From Thioalkalivibrio sulfidiphilus HL-EbGr7 (lineage in GTDB: Bacteria > Pseudomonadota > Gammaproteobacteria > Ectothiorhodospirales > Ectothiorhodospiraceae): 64,000 bases of DNA. Within the stretch, counting starts at the first letter, position 1. Every line of letters starts with the position of its first letter. A model generated the notes under the pieces. The model did not search any database and was not told the DNA's origin. It saw nothing but the letters and a program-made list of their open reading frames with translations. Where the stretch lies: positions 124,001 to 188,000 of the forward strand of contig NC_011901.1 in assembly GCF_000021985.1 (NCBI RefSeq). Direction: 5' to 3'. Positions 1-9,998 of the stretch are shown piece by piece. Made by a program: the position numbers and the translations under genes.

Positions 1-898
<898 letters not shown>

Positions 899-901
899 GA
901 G

Positions 902-989
902 GATTCAAAATTCAAAATTCAAAATTCAAAGGTAGGGGCACGCGTCTTTTGCGCCTTCCCTTTGAATTTTGAATCTTGAATTTTGAATC
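902..989. repeat. Hairpin repeat, ATTCAAA type, copy 1
   Basis: The left arm is three or four tandem units of ATTCAAA. The right arm (about 955-989) is their reverse complement, built from TTTGAAT units. The two enclose about 25 nt of unrelated DNA. The repeat lies between the convergent ends of hemF and the GGDEF-EAL gene and could act as a bidirectional terminator, though there is no clean U-tract. The same type recurs near 5950 (partial), 58418 and 63701. Confidence 0.85.
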
Positions 990-995
990 GCCCCA

Positions 996-3533
996 TCAGT
1001 GCAACGGGCGTTTCGGCGCCGCAATGACCCGGCCGGGAGCCGCCCCGGGCTGCATCTCGACACCCCTGGCGGGTGGCGTGGGTGACTCCACAGGGTGGCC
1101 CAGGTAGAAGCCCTGAACATAGTCCACCCCCATGGCCTGCAGGCAGGCCAGCACCTCGGGGCCTTCCACGTATTCGGCCACGCTCTTCAGGCCCATGGCA
1201 TGCACGATGTCGTTCATGGCCGCGACCATGGCCCGGTCGGTGGCATCCAGGTGCAGTTCGCGCACGAACTGGCCGTCGAACTTGACCACGTCCACGGGCA
1301 GCTGCTTCAGGTGCGACATGGAGCAGAAGCCGGTGCCGAAATCGTCCAGGGCGAAGCGCACCCCGTGTGCCCGCAGCCGGTCGATGAAGGCGCGCGCCGC
1401 CGCCAGGTTGAGGATGGCGCAGGTCTCGGTGATCTCGAACACCAGGCAGGTGAGATCGAGTCCTGAGCCGAGCACCCGGTCGCGGATGCGCTCCAGGGTG
1501 GGGATGTCGCTCAGGGTGCGTCCCGAGAGGTTGAGGTTGAACACCACTTCGCGGCCCTGGCCGTGCAGGTCGCGCAGTACAGCCAGGGCCCGGTCCAGGG
1601 CCCAGGCGTCGATCTCCGGCATCAGGCCGAAGCGCTCCGCCACCGGGATGAAGTCGCCGGGCAGGGTGAGCACCTGCGGGGCGATCTCCAGGCGCAGCAG
1701 CACCTCGTAGTGTTCCCGGCTGGTCGTCTGCGGCATGACCGGCAGGATGGGCTGGTAATGGAGCTGGAACTGGTTCTGCTGCAGGGCCTCCCGCAGCCGG
1801 TCGGCCCAGGCAAGGTCCCGGCCCATGAAGGCGCGCTCGTCCCGGTTCGGATCGTAGACATGGAACTGGTTGCGCCCGGCGCGCTTGGCGGCGTGGCAGG
1901 CGATGTCGGCACTGGCCAGCACGTCGGCCGCGGTCTCCCGGGCGTTGCCCAGCCAGGCGGCGCCGATGCTCAGGTTGAGCCGGTAGTTGCGTTCGTCCAC
2001 CCGGAAGGTGCTCTCGTGCAGCAGCCGCCGCAGACCGCCGCTGAGCTTCTCCAGCGCCTGCGGGTCGGTCTGGGGCAGGATTACGGCGAACTCGTCACCG
2101 CCCAGGCGCGCCAGCACCGGGCCTTCGCCCAGGTGGGCCCGCAGCCGGTGGGAGACCTCCACCAGCAGGCTGTCGCCCACCGGGTGGCCGGCGGTGTCGT
2201 TGATGTACTTGAAGCGGTCCAGGTCCAGCAGCAGCAGGGCGCTGCGATGGCCGGTGGCCTGGCAGCGCGCCTGCTCCGCCTCCAGGGACCGTTCCAGGTA
2301 GCGCCGGTTGTACAGGCCGATGAGTTCGTCGTGCTCCGCCTGCCAGTGCAGCTGGGCCTCCATGGCATTGCGCTCGGAGACATCCTGGAAGGCCACCACC
2401 GAGCCCGATTCGCGGAACGCGTCGCTCAGGGGGTGGATGCTGCCGGCCACGGGGATCAGTCGTCCGGAGCGATGCCGGAACACCGTCTCCCAGCCCCCCA
2501 TGACCTCGCCGCTGGCGTAGGCCTGGCTCAGCGGGCAGCGTTCCGGCGGCACGGGGCGCCCCTGCCGATTGATGCCGTGGAACAGCACGTGGGCCGACTG
2601 GCCCAGCACCTCGTCCGGGTCGCGGATGCCCAGGATCCGGCAGGCGGCGGGGTTGATGAAGGTGATGCGGCCTTCCCGGTCCACCCCGTAGATGCCGTCG
2701 CCCGCCGATTCCAGGATGGCGGCCTGGCGCTGGTGGCTCAGGGCCACTGCCTTGTGGGCGCGGATGGAGCGCCACAGGGCGCCGATGCGGGCCAGGAACA
2801 GGTGTTCCGCCTCGTTCTTGAACAGGCACTCCACGGCGCCGGCATCCAGGCAGTTGCGGATCACCTCGTCGTTGTAGACGCCGGTGAGGACCGCCAGCTC
2901 CATGTGGCGGCTGCGAGGGTCTGACTTGAGCCGGGTACACAGGCGGTCGCCGTTCTCCCCGGGCATGAAGTAGTCCACCACCGCCAGGTCGAAATGTTCA
3001 CGGCAGGCCAGTTCAAAGGCGCTGGCCGGATCGGCGCAGGCCTTCACCTCGTAGCCGTCGCGGGTGAGCAGCCGCTGGTAGAAGAAGCGCACACTGGGGG
3101 AGTCGTCCACCAGCAGGACGCGGATGTCACGGTTGGGGGACTCGCGGGTCTCCTGGACGGGTTTCAGCAGCACGGCCAGGGTACCGGCCGCCTCGCCATG
3201 CTCGTCCCAGGGCACCACGGCGGAAAGGCGCCGCCCCTGGGCCCAGGCCATCAGCCGTGACTGCATCTCGGGCACCAGCAGCACCACGGCCAGGTGGCTG
3301 AAGTCGGGGGCGTTCAGGCGATCGAGGAGTTCATGGTCCCGGTCCCCGGGGATGCCGGGCCAGCCCAGCAGGATGCCCGCGAGGCCATCCAGGCAGTGGC
3401 TGTCATCGAGGCACGACAAAGCCGCCTGCGTGTGTTCGCAGGCGACCGGTTCCAGTCCATGGCGCTCCAGGCCACGGCACAGGATGTAGCGAAGCGTGGA
3501 AGACTCCTCTACCACGAGGATGCGATGGGTCAT
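996..3533 (-). CDS. REC-REC-PAS-GGDEF-EAL c-di-GMP regulator
   Basis: Predicted cytosolic protein of 845 aa that makes and/or breaks cyclic di-GMP, with no membrane segment. Domain order: a degenerate receiver (residues 1-125), a canonical receiver (137-255; VLLVDD at 139-144, phospho-acceptor D187 in VVDYFMPGENG, K239), a PAS domain (about 273-390), GGDEF (400-560; intact GGDEF at 478-482) and EAL (580-830; signature EVLLRLE at 610-616, DDFGTGF, and a YVQGFYLGHP end). In the first receiver the expected phospho-Asp is Gly (GILLGWPG), so it is probably a pseudo-receiver. ATG 3533 is the start. It faces hemF and is probably driven by the second receiver through an unlinked kinase. Confidence 0.93.
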   Translation of the reverse strand: MTHRILVVEESSTLRYILCRGLERHGLEPVACEHTQAALSCLDDSHCLDGLAGILLGWPGIPGDRDHELLDRLNAPDFSHLAVVLLVPEMQSRLMAWAQGRRLSAVVPWDEHGEAAGTLAVLLKPVQETRESPNRDIRVLLVDDSPSVRFFYQRLLTRDGYEVKACADPASAFELACREHFDLAVVDYFMPGENGDRLCTRLKSDPRSRHMELAVLTGVYNDEVIRNCLDAGAVECLFKNEAEHLFLARIGALWRSIRAHKAVALSHQRQAAILESAGDGIYGVDREGRITFINPAACRILGIRDPDEVLGQSAHVLFHGINRQGRPVPPERCPLSQAYASGEVMGGWETVFRHRSGRLIPVAGSIHPLSDAFRESGSVVAFQDVSERNAMEAQLHWQAEHDELIGLYNRRYLERSLEAEQARCQATGHRSALLLLDLDRFKYINDTAGHPVGDSLLVEVSHRLRAHLGEGPVLARLGGDEFAVILPQTDPQALEKLSGGLRRLLHESTFRVDERNYRLNLSIGAAWLGNARETAADVLASADIACHAAKRAGRNQFHVYDPNRDERAFMGRDLAWADRLREALQQNQFQLHYQPILPVMPQTTSREHYEVLLRLEIAPQVLTLPGDFIPVAERFGLMPEIDAWALDRALAVLRDLHGQGREVVFNLNLSGRTLSDIPTLERIRDRVLGSGLDLTCLVFEITETCAILNLAAARAFIDRLRAHGVRFALDDFGTGFCSMSHLKQLPVDVVKFDGQFVRELHLDATDRAMVAAMNDIVHAMGLKSVAEYVEGPEVLACLQAMGVDYVQGFYLGHPVESPTPPARGVEMQPGAAPGRVIAAPKRPLH

Positions 3534-3800
3534 CGCTCCTCCCCTGGGTGATCCGTGCCTGTCTGTCGCAGGTGGCAGTGCCCCGCCCGGCTCCCGAGCG
3601 GGGGCGCCAGTGCGGCGGATCGATGGTTATGTGCGTGAGATGCTTTATACCCTGGACGCCCGAGCTGCCATGAATCATGGCCGTCGAGCCGACCAACGGT
3701 ATGTTTTTGCAGCTTTTACAGCAGTGTGACAGTCCATACAAGCACATTCAGTGCATGCGAATATTCTGCGTGCCGAATGCTCTCCCTGCCCGCGGATCCC

Positions 3801-5033
<1,233 letters not shown>

Positions 5034-5103
5034 AGGCAAGAGGCAAGGTACAAGAGGCAAGTGAAACCCCATCTTGTATCTTGCCTCTTGTATCTTGTCT
5101 CTC
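5034..5103. repeat. Hairpin repeat, CAAGAGG type, between hemB and aroE
   Basis: Left arm: AGAGGCAAGAGGCAAG-type units. Right arm: TCTTGTATCTTGCCTCTTG-type complement. The hairpin fills the whole hemB-aroE gap and ends at the base before the aroE ATG, so aroE has no recognisable Shine-Dalgarno sequence outside it. Similar CAAGTGG/CAAGAGG units occur at 12507-12533, 53282-53312, 53755-53790 and 54651-54683. Confidence 0.8.
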
Positions 5104-5925
5104 ATGGATAAATACGCCGTCATCGGCCACCCCATCGGCCACAGCAAGTCCCCGCGCATCCATGCCCTGTTTGCCGGGCAGACCGGGCAGGACATGGCCT
5201 ACGAGGCCGTGTTCGCGCCCCTGGACGGGTTCGCCGACACGGTGCGTCGCCTGGTGGCCGAGGGCTACCGGGGCTTCAACGTCACCGTGCCCTTCAAGGG
5301 CGAGGCCTTCAAACTGGCCGATGCGCTCACGGACCGCGCTCGCTGTGCGGGCGCGGTGAATACGCTCAAGGTGCAGGACGACGGCACGCTGCTGGGCGAG
5401 AACACCGACGGCGCGGGGCTGGTGACGGACCTGGTGAACAACCTGGGCGTGGCGATCGCCGGCCGCGACCTGGTGGTGCTGGGGGCGGGCGGCGCGGTGC
5501 GCGGCGTGCTGGCGCCGCTGCTGGCGCTCGGGCCCGCTTCACTGCATATCGCCAACCGCACCGGGGCCCGGGCCGAACAGCTGGCGCGAGACTTCGCCGA
5601 CCTGGGGCCGGTCACCGGCGGGGACCTGGACAGCCTCATGGGACGCCAGGCCCACGTGCTGATCAACGGCACCTCCGCCGGGTTGGATGACGAGGTGCCG
5701 CCCCTGCCCGATGACCTGCTCCACGCTGATGGCGGCTGTTATGACATGATGTACGGAGACCGGCCCACCGCCTTTCTGCGCTGGGCCGCTGCGCACGGTG
5801 CTGCCTGGACGGCTGATGGTCTGGGCATGCTGGTGGAGCAGGCGGCGGAATCCTTTGCCCTCTGGCGTGGCGTGCGACCGCAGACCGGGCCGGTGATACA
5901 GATCCTGCGCCCCGTTCAGCCCTGA
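5104..5925 (+). CDS. aroE: Shikimate dehydrogenase (NADP+)
   Basis: Reduces 3-dehydroshikimate to shikimate with NADPH in the chorismate pathway; 273 aa. The shikimate-binding SKS is at 14-16 ([10 protein letters not shown]) and the catalytic lysine K65 sits in [10 protein letters not shown], at the same number as in the E. coli enzyme. The Rossmann loop GAGGAVRGV follows in the middle, and the C-terminal [14 protein letters not shown] block is present. I chose ATG 5104 because the family starts here ([15 protein letters not shown]); the open frame further upstream only runs through the repeat. It is probably co-transcribed with hemB, but a hairpin abuts the start codon, so translation may depend on mRNA structure. 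Confidence 0.96.
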   Translation: MDKYAVIGHPIGHSKSPRIHALFAGQTGQDMAYEAVFAPLDGFADTVRRLVAEGYRGFNVTVPFKGEAFKLADALTDRARCAGAVNTLKVQDDGTLLGENTDGAGLVTDLVNNLGVAIAGRDLVVLGAGGAVRGVLAPLLALGPASLHIANRTGARAEQLARDFADLGPVTGGDLDSLMGRQAHVLINGTSAGLDDEVPPLPDDLLHADGGCYDMMYGDRPTAFLRWAAAHGAAWTADGLGMLVEQAAESFALWRGVRPQTGPVIQILRPVQP

Positions 5926-5949
5926 TTCAGACAAACCGCAGTTTCATGT

Positions 5950-5998
5950 CCAAAATTCAAAATTCAAAGGGTTTGGTGTATCAACTTGAACCCTGAAT
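5950..5998. repeat. Partial ATTCAAA-type repeat
   Basis: Two or three ATTCAAA units (5950-5969) followed by a degenerate complementary arm (ACTTGAACCCTGAATC, near 5983-5998). This looks like an eroded copy of the hairpin at 902-989. It lies between aroE and the OmpA-like lipoprotein gene. Confidence 0.6.
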
Positions 5999-6033
5999 CC
6001 GTCACCATGGATCGTCCTTTCCGGAGAGTGTTT

Positions 6034-6690
6034 ATGAAAAAGTCCCTGCTCGTACTCGCCCTGGCCAGTGTGGTCGGCTTCACCGGCTGCACCACCCTGG
6101 ACCCCTACACCGGTGAGCAGCGCACCAGCCGCGCCACCCAGGGCGCCCTGATCGGCGCCGCCGCCGGCGCGGTGATCGGCAACGTCACCGGCAGCCGCGA
6201 CCGCACCAGGCGGGCCATGATCGGCGCCGGCATCGGCGCGCTGGCCGGCGCCGCCGTGGGCAACTACATGGACCAGCAGGAGGCGGAGCTGCGCCGCGAG
6301 CTGGAAGGTACCGGCGTGAGCGTGACCCGCGACGGTGACAACCTGATCCTCAACATGCCCGGCAACATCACCTTCGACGTCAACCGCGACGAGGTGAAGT
6401 CCGAGTTCTACCCGGTGCTCAACTCGGTGGCCAAGGTGCTCAAGAAATACGACAAGACCGCCATCGAGGTGGCCGGTCACACCGACAGCACCGGCACCGT
6501 GGAGCACAACATGGCCCTGTCCCTGCGCCGCGCCGACAGCGTGGCCGGCTACCTCCTGGGCCAGGGCATCCAGAACGTGCGCATCGCCACCATCGGCTTC
6601 GGCCCCCACCGCCCCATAGCCGACAACAACACCGCCCAGGGCCGCAGCCTGAACCGGCGCGTGGAGCTGACGCTGATTCCGCTGACCTGA
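6034..6690 (+). CDS. OmpA-family outer-membrane lipoprotein with Gly-zipper (YiaD-like)
   Basis: A 218-aa predicted lipoprotein linking outer membrane and peptidoglycan. MKKSLLVLALASVVGFTGC is a type II signal with the lipidated Cys at 19. A glycine-zipper segment follows (about 45-90; repeats such as GALIGAAAGAVIG and GAGIGALAGAAVG), then an OmpA-C peptidoglycan-binding domain (about 110-215) with HTDSTGTVEHN and the RSLNRRVEL ending. The layout matches the YiaD family. ATG 6034 is chosen for the signal peptide and the GGAG-containing sequence just upstream; longer in-frame starts add 16 residues before the signal and are unlikely. Confidence 0.93.
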   Translation: MKKSLLVLALASVVGFTGCTTLDPYTGEQRTSRATQGALIGAAAGAVIGNVTGSRDRTRRAMIGAGIGALAGAAVGNYMDQQEAELRRELEGTGVSVTRDGDNLILNMPGNITFDVNRDEVKSEFYPVLNSVAKVLKKYDKTAIEVAGHTDSTGTVEHNMALSLRRADSVAGYLLGQGIQNVRIATIGFGPHRPIADNNTAQGRSLNRRVELTLIPLT

Positions 6691-6755
6691 TGGGTCGTAA
6701 GGCGTAAGGGGTGAAGGGTGAGGAGTAAGGCGGTGATGTTTTCCTCCTTGCCCTT

Positions 6756-6881
6756 CACCCTTCACCCTTCACCCTTCACCCTTCACCCCTCACCCCTCAC
6801 CCCTCACCCCTCACCCCTCACCCCTCACCCCTCACCCCTCACCCCTCACCCCTCACCCCTCACCCCTCACCCCTCACCCCT
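6756..6881. repeat. Heptanucleotide tandem repeat tract
   Basis: Four direct copies of CACCCTT (6756-6783) followed by fourteen of CACCCCT (6784-6881). A short complementary segment with GGGGTGAAGGGTGAGG lies upstream at about 6705-6723, so the tract can also fold back. It sits between the lipoprotein gene and the macrodomain gene. Seven is not a multiple of three, so a reading frame crossing the tract would change with copy number. The tract is a likely hypervariable locus. Confidence 0.95.
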
Positions 6882-6948
6882 CATCTACACCCCCATCCTC
6901 GTCTATCCTCCTATCAAGGATCTGCCATCGACGAGGAGACGCCGGCCC

Positions 6949-7485
6949 ATGACAGCAAGGACCGTGCACGGGGTCATCATCGAATGCGTCAGCGGCGACA
7001 TTGCCCACCAGTCGGACATGGATGCCGTGGTCAATGCCGCCAATGCCTGGCTGCGCAGCGGCGGCGGTGTCGCCGGGGCCATTCACCGGGCAGCCGGACC
7101 GGGGCTCGAGGCCGAGTGCGCGCCACTCGCGCCCATCGAACCGGGACAGGCGGTGATCACCAGCGGGCACGACCTGCCCAACCGCTTCGTCATCCATTGC
7201 CTCGGGCCGGTCTACGGTCATGACGAGCCGGCAGACGCGCTGCTCGCGGCCTGCTATCGCAATGCCCTGAAGCTGGCCGACCAGGCAGGCATCGAGTGCA
7301 TCGCCTTCCCGGCCCTGTCCACCGGCGCATTCGGTTATCCCATGGAAGAGGCGGCCCGGGTGGCGCTGCGAACCGTGATCGACACCCTCAAGACCCGATC
7401 GTCCGTGCGCCACCTGCGCTTCGTGCTGCACACCCAGGCCGACCGGGATCTGCATGTGCGCGTGCTCGACGAACTGATTCACTGA
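6949..7485 (+). CDS. Macrodomain protein, YmdB-type ADP-ribose/O-acetyl-ADP-ribose hydrolase
   Basis: A single macrodomain of 178 aa that should bind ADP-ribose and probably deacylates O-acetyl-ADP-ribose. Key motifs: SGDIAHQSDMDAVVNAAN (about 15-32), the catalytic loop SGGGVAGAIHRAAG (about 37-50) and the phosphate loop PALSTGAFGYPMEEAA near 120. ATG 6949 is chosen because AGGAG lies 10-15 nt upstream (6933-6937) and the family begins here; upstream in-frame sequence only reads the heptamer repeat. pncB and pncA follow on the same strand after 18 and 165 nt. That context fits turnover of NAD+-derived ADP-ribose beside NAD+ salvage; the link is inference. Confidence 0.92.
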   Translation: MTARTVHGVIIECVSGDIAHQSDMDAVVNAANAWLRSGGGVAGAIHRAAGPGLEAECAPLAPIEPGQAVITSGHDLPNRFVIHCLGPVYGHDEPADALLAACYRNALKLADQAGIECIAFPALSTGAFGYPMEEAARVALRTVIDTLKTRSSVRHLRFVLHTQADRDLHVRVLDELIH

Positions 7486-7503
7486 CCGCCACGGAGTTGC
7501 CCC

Positions 7504-8901
7504 ATGGATGAGATGGCGACACCAGGGACCCCCTGTGACCGGGGCCTGGCCCTGTTCACGGATCTCTATGAACTCACCATGCTGCAGGCCTACCTGGAGG
7601 AGGGCATGCACGCGGAGGCGGTGTTCACCCTGTTCGTGCGCCGCCTGCCGAAGCGGCGCAACTACCTGCTTGCCTGCGGGCTGGACACGGTGCTGGGTCA
7701 GCTGGAAGGCCTGCGTTTCACCCGCGCGGACCTGGACTACCTGGCCGGTCTTGGACCGTTCAAGGAAGGATTCCTGCGCTGGCTGGAGGACTTCCGGTTC
7801 ACCGGTGACGTGCACGCCGTGCCCGAAGGCACGCCGGTGTTCGCCAACGAGCCCATCCTGGAAGTGATCGCGCCCCTGCCCGAGGCGCAGCTGATCGAGA
7901 CCCTGGTGATGAACCAGATTCACCTTCAGACCGTGATCGCCAGCAAGGCGGCGCGCCTGGTGGAGGCGGCCGGCGGGCGGCCGGTGGTGGATTTCGGTGC
8001 CCGGCGCATGCACGGCCTGGATGCCGCCATCAAGGGCGCCCGGGCGTTTCACATCGCAGGCGTGGCCGCCACCTCCAATGTGCTCGCGGGCCGGCTCTAC
8101 GGCCTGCCGGTGCGCGGCACCATGGCCCACAGTTACATCCAGGCCCACGTGGACGAGGCCGCCGCCTTTGCCGCCTTTGCACGGCTGTATCCCGAGACCG
8201 TGCTGCTGGTGGACACCTACGACACGATCGCAGGCATCGACCGCGTGATCGCGCTGGCAAAGGAGATGGGCGAGGCGTTTCACGTCAGCGCCGTGCGCCT
8301 GGATTCCGGCGACCTGGCGAGTCTCGCCCGGGAAGGGCGCGCACGGCTGGACGAGGCGGGTCTCTCGCGGGTGGGCATCTTCGCCAGCGGTGGACTGAAC
8401 GAGGACGTGATCGCCGAACTGCTGCTGCGCGGCGCACCCATCGACGGCTTTGGCGTCGGCACCAGCATGGGGATTTCCAGCGACGTGCCGGACCTGGACA
8501 TCGCCTACAAGCTGGCCGAGTACGCCGGTGAAGGCCGGCTCAAGCTCTCCAGCGGCAAGCCCATCCTGCCCGGGCGCAAGCAGGTCTTCCGGGAACTTCG
8601 GGACGGGCTCTACGCGGGCGACGTGATCGGCCGCCTGGGCGAGGACCTGCCGGGAGAACCCTTGCTGGTGAAGGTGATGGAACACGGGCAGCGTCTGGAC
8701 AGCCACCTGCGGGACCTGAAGTGCCTCCGTGACCATGCCGCGGACTGTCTCAAGCGCCTGCCCGCGGATATCCGGGCCATCACCCCGGCAGACGCACCCT
8801 ACCCCGTGCAGATCAGCGCGGCGCTCGCCGATCACCAGCGATCGGTGCGCGAGGCAATCACCGGGCGACATCTTGTACGCGGTTCAAAGACTGATGGTTA
8901 G
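7504..8901 (+). CDS. pncB: Nicotinate phosphoribosyltransferase
   Basis: Converts nicotinate and PRPP to nicotinate mononucleotide in the Preiss-Handler salvage pathway; 465 aa, cytosolic. The N-terminus ALFTDLYELTMLQAYL is diagnostic of the family, and the body carries RRLPKRRNYLLACG, DFGARRMHGLDAAIKGARAF, GLPVRGTMAHSYIQAH, DTYD and VRLDSGDLASLAR, with GVGTSMG near the phosphate site. The length and the DLYELTM start fit the NAPRTase/PncB2 type rather than the shorter E. coli PncB. It follows the macrodomain gene by 18 nt, so the two are likely one operon. Confidence 0.96.
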   Translation: MDEMATPGTPCDRGLALFTDLYELTMLQAYLEEGMHAEAVFTLFVRRLPKRRNYLLACGLDTVLGQLEGLRFTRADLDYLAGLGPFKEGFLRWLEDFRFTGDVHAVPEGTPVFANEPILEVIAPLPEAQLIETLVMNQIHLQTVIASKAARLVEAAGGRPVVDFGARRMHGLDAAIKGARAFHIAGVAATSNVLAGRLYGLPVRGTMAHSYIQAHVDEAAAFAAFARLYPETVLLVDTYDTIAGIDRVIALAKEMGEAFHVSAVRLDSGDLASLAREGRARLDEAGLSRVGIFASGGLNEDVIAELLLRGAPIDGFGVGTSMGISSDVPDLDIAYKLAEYAGEGRLKLSSGKPILPGRKQVFRELRDGLYAGDVIGRLGEDLPGEPLLVKVMEHGQRLDSHLRDLKCLRDHAADCLKRLPADIRAITPADAPYPVQISAALADHQRSVREAITGRHLVRGSKTDG

Positions 8902-9033
8902 CCACAGAGGACACAGAGGGCACAGAGGAATCAAAGCAAGAGCAATTCAGGATGAGACGCTGGTGATCAGGCAATGAATATTCTTGATTGTCTTCACGGT
9001 GTTTTTCTCTGTGACCTCTGTGTCCTCTGTGAC
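8902..9033. repeat. Hairpin repeat, CACAGAGG type
   Basis: Left arm CCACAGAGGACACAGAGGG (8902-8930 region); right arm TCTCTGTGACCTCTGTGTCC (9007-9033). About 75 nt of unrelated sequence lies between the arms. It separates pncB from pncA. Confidence 0.85.
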
Positions 9034-9066
9034 TAAAAAATGCCGTTATCAACACGAGGTACAGCC

Positions 9067-9633
9067 ATGTCCAAACCCGAATTCCAACCCGGCGACGCCC
9101 TGCTGCTGGTGGATGTGCAGATCGATTTCTGCCCCGGCGGCGCCCTGCCCATCGAGGAGGGTGACCAGGTGGTGCCGGTGCTCAACCGCTACATCGATGC
9201 GGCGGTCGCCCGGGGTGTGCCGGTCTACGCCTCCCGGGACTGGCACCCGGCAGGGCACCCGAGCTTCAAGGACCAGGGTGGCCCCTGGCCGGTGCACTGC
9301 CTGCAGGATAGCGAGGGGGCGAGATTCCATCCCGACCTGTGTCTGCCGCAGGACACGATCCTGATCACCAAGGGCACGCGCTTCGATCAGGACCAGAACT
9401 CCGCTTTTGATCAGACCGGCCTGGCCACCGAACTGCGCCGTCGCCAGATCCGGCGCCTCTGGGTGGGCGGCCTGGCCGAGGACGTGTGCGTGGCGGCGAC
9501 GGTGCGCGATGCCCTGGATGAAGGCTTCGATGTGCTGCTGATCGGCGCAGGCACGCGGCCGGTCACCGTCGAGGGTGGACAGCAGGCGCGCCGCCGCATG
9601 TCAGCCTCGGGCGCCCACGTGGTGGATGCGTGA
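9067..9633 (+). CDS. pncA: Nicotinamidase (pyrazinamidase)
   Basis: Hydrolyses nicotinamide to nicotinate, the substrate of the pncB product just upstream; 188 aa, isochorismatase-like fold. The catalytic triad is D16 (LLVDVQIDF), K102 (ITKGTRFDQ) and C141 (GLAEDVCVAATVRDA). Metal ligands lie in SRDWHPAGH (about 57-64). ATG 9067 is preferred because CGAGG lies about 10 nt upstream; an ATG at 9040 would add nine residues partly from the repeat region. A 132-nt hairpin repeat separates it from pncB, so it may be partly uncoupled from that gene. Confidence 0.95.
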   Translation: MSKPEFQPGDALLLVDVQIDFCPGGALPIEEGDQVVPVLNRYIDAAVARGVPVYASRDWHPAGHPSFKDQGGPWPVHCLQDSEGARFHPDLCLPQDTILITKGTRFDQDQNSAFDQTGLATELRRRQIRRLWVGGLAEDVCVAATVRDALDEGFDVLLIGAGTRPVTVEGGQQARRRMSASGAHVVDA

Positions 9634-9641
9634 AGGATCAG

Positions 9642-9998
9642 TCAGCCGGTGCGCGCCGATGACAGGCTCAGGTGGGCGCCGGCGAGGATACGGTCGAGGA
9701 GCCGGTCCATCTGCGTCAGCAGATCATGGGCCCGGTCGTGATGGCCTGCGCGCAGCAATGCCTCGATGTGCTGCGCCAGTTCGGTGACCTGGGGGTAGCC
9801 CACACCGCCGCCGGCCCCCTTGAGGCGGTGGATCAGTTCGGCGACCTCGTGCCAGGCGCGGCTGTCCATGGCCCGCCGCAGGGATTCACGGATCTGCGGC
9901 AGGCCCTGGATGAAGCATTCGATGGCAGGATGGAAAAGTTCGTCCTCGGCGGCCAGTTCCGACACCAGGGGCTCATCCCCCTGAGACATCCGGTTCAT
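9642..9998 (-). CDS. Hpt (histidine phosphotransfer) domain protein
   Basis: A 118-aa helical-bundle phosphorelay protein. The phospho-accepting H57 sits in IHRLKGAGGGVGY, the canonical Hpt signature. It overlaps the 3' end of the hybrid histidine kinase gene by 26 nt, so the two are translationally linked. It most likely takes phosphate from that kinase's C-terminal receiver (D540) and passes it to an output regulator not found in this window. A start three codons in (ATG 9989) is possible. Confidence 0.9.
   Translation of the reverse strand: MNRMSQGDEPLVSELAAEDELFHPAIECFIQGLPQIRESLRRAMDSRAWHEVAELIHRLKGAGGGVGYPQVTELAQHIEALLRAGHHDRAHDLLTQMDRLLDRILAGAHLSLSSARTG

Noticed and set aside
6756-6881. 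A CRISPR array
   Set aside because: Units are only seven bases and adjacent, with no spacers and no cas genes.
6718-6948. An N-terminal extension of the macrodomain protein across the heptamer tract
   Set aside because: It translates to repeated HPSPLTP-like sequence. The family start and a ribosome-binding site lie at ATG 6949.
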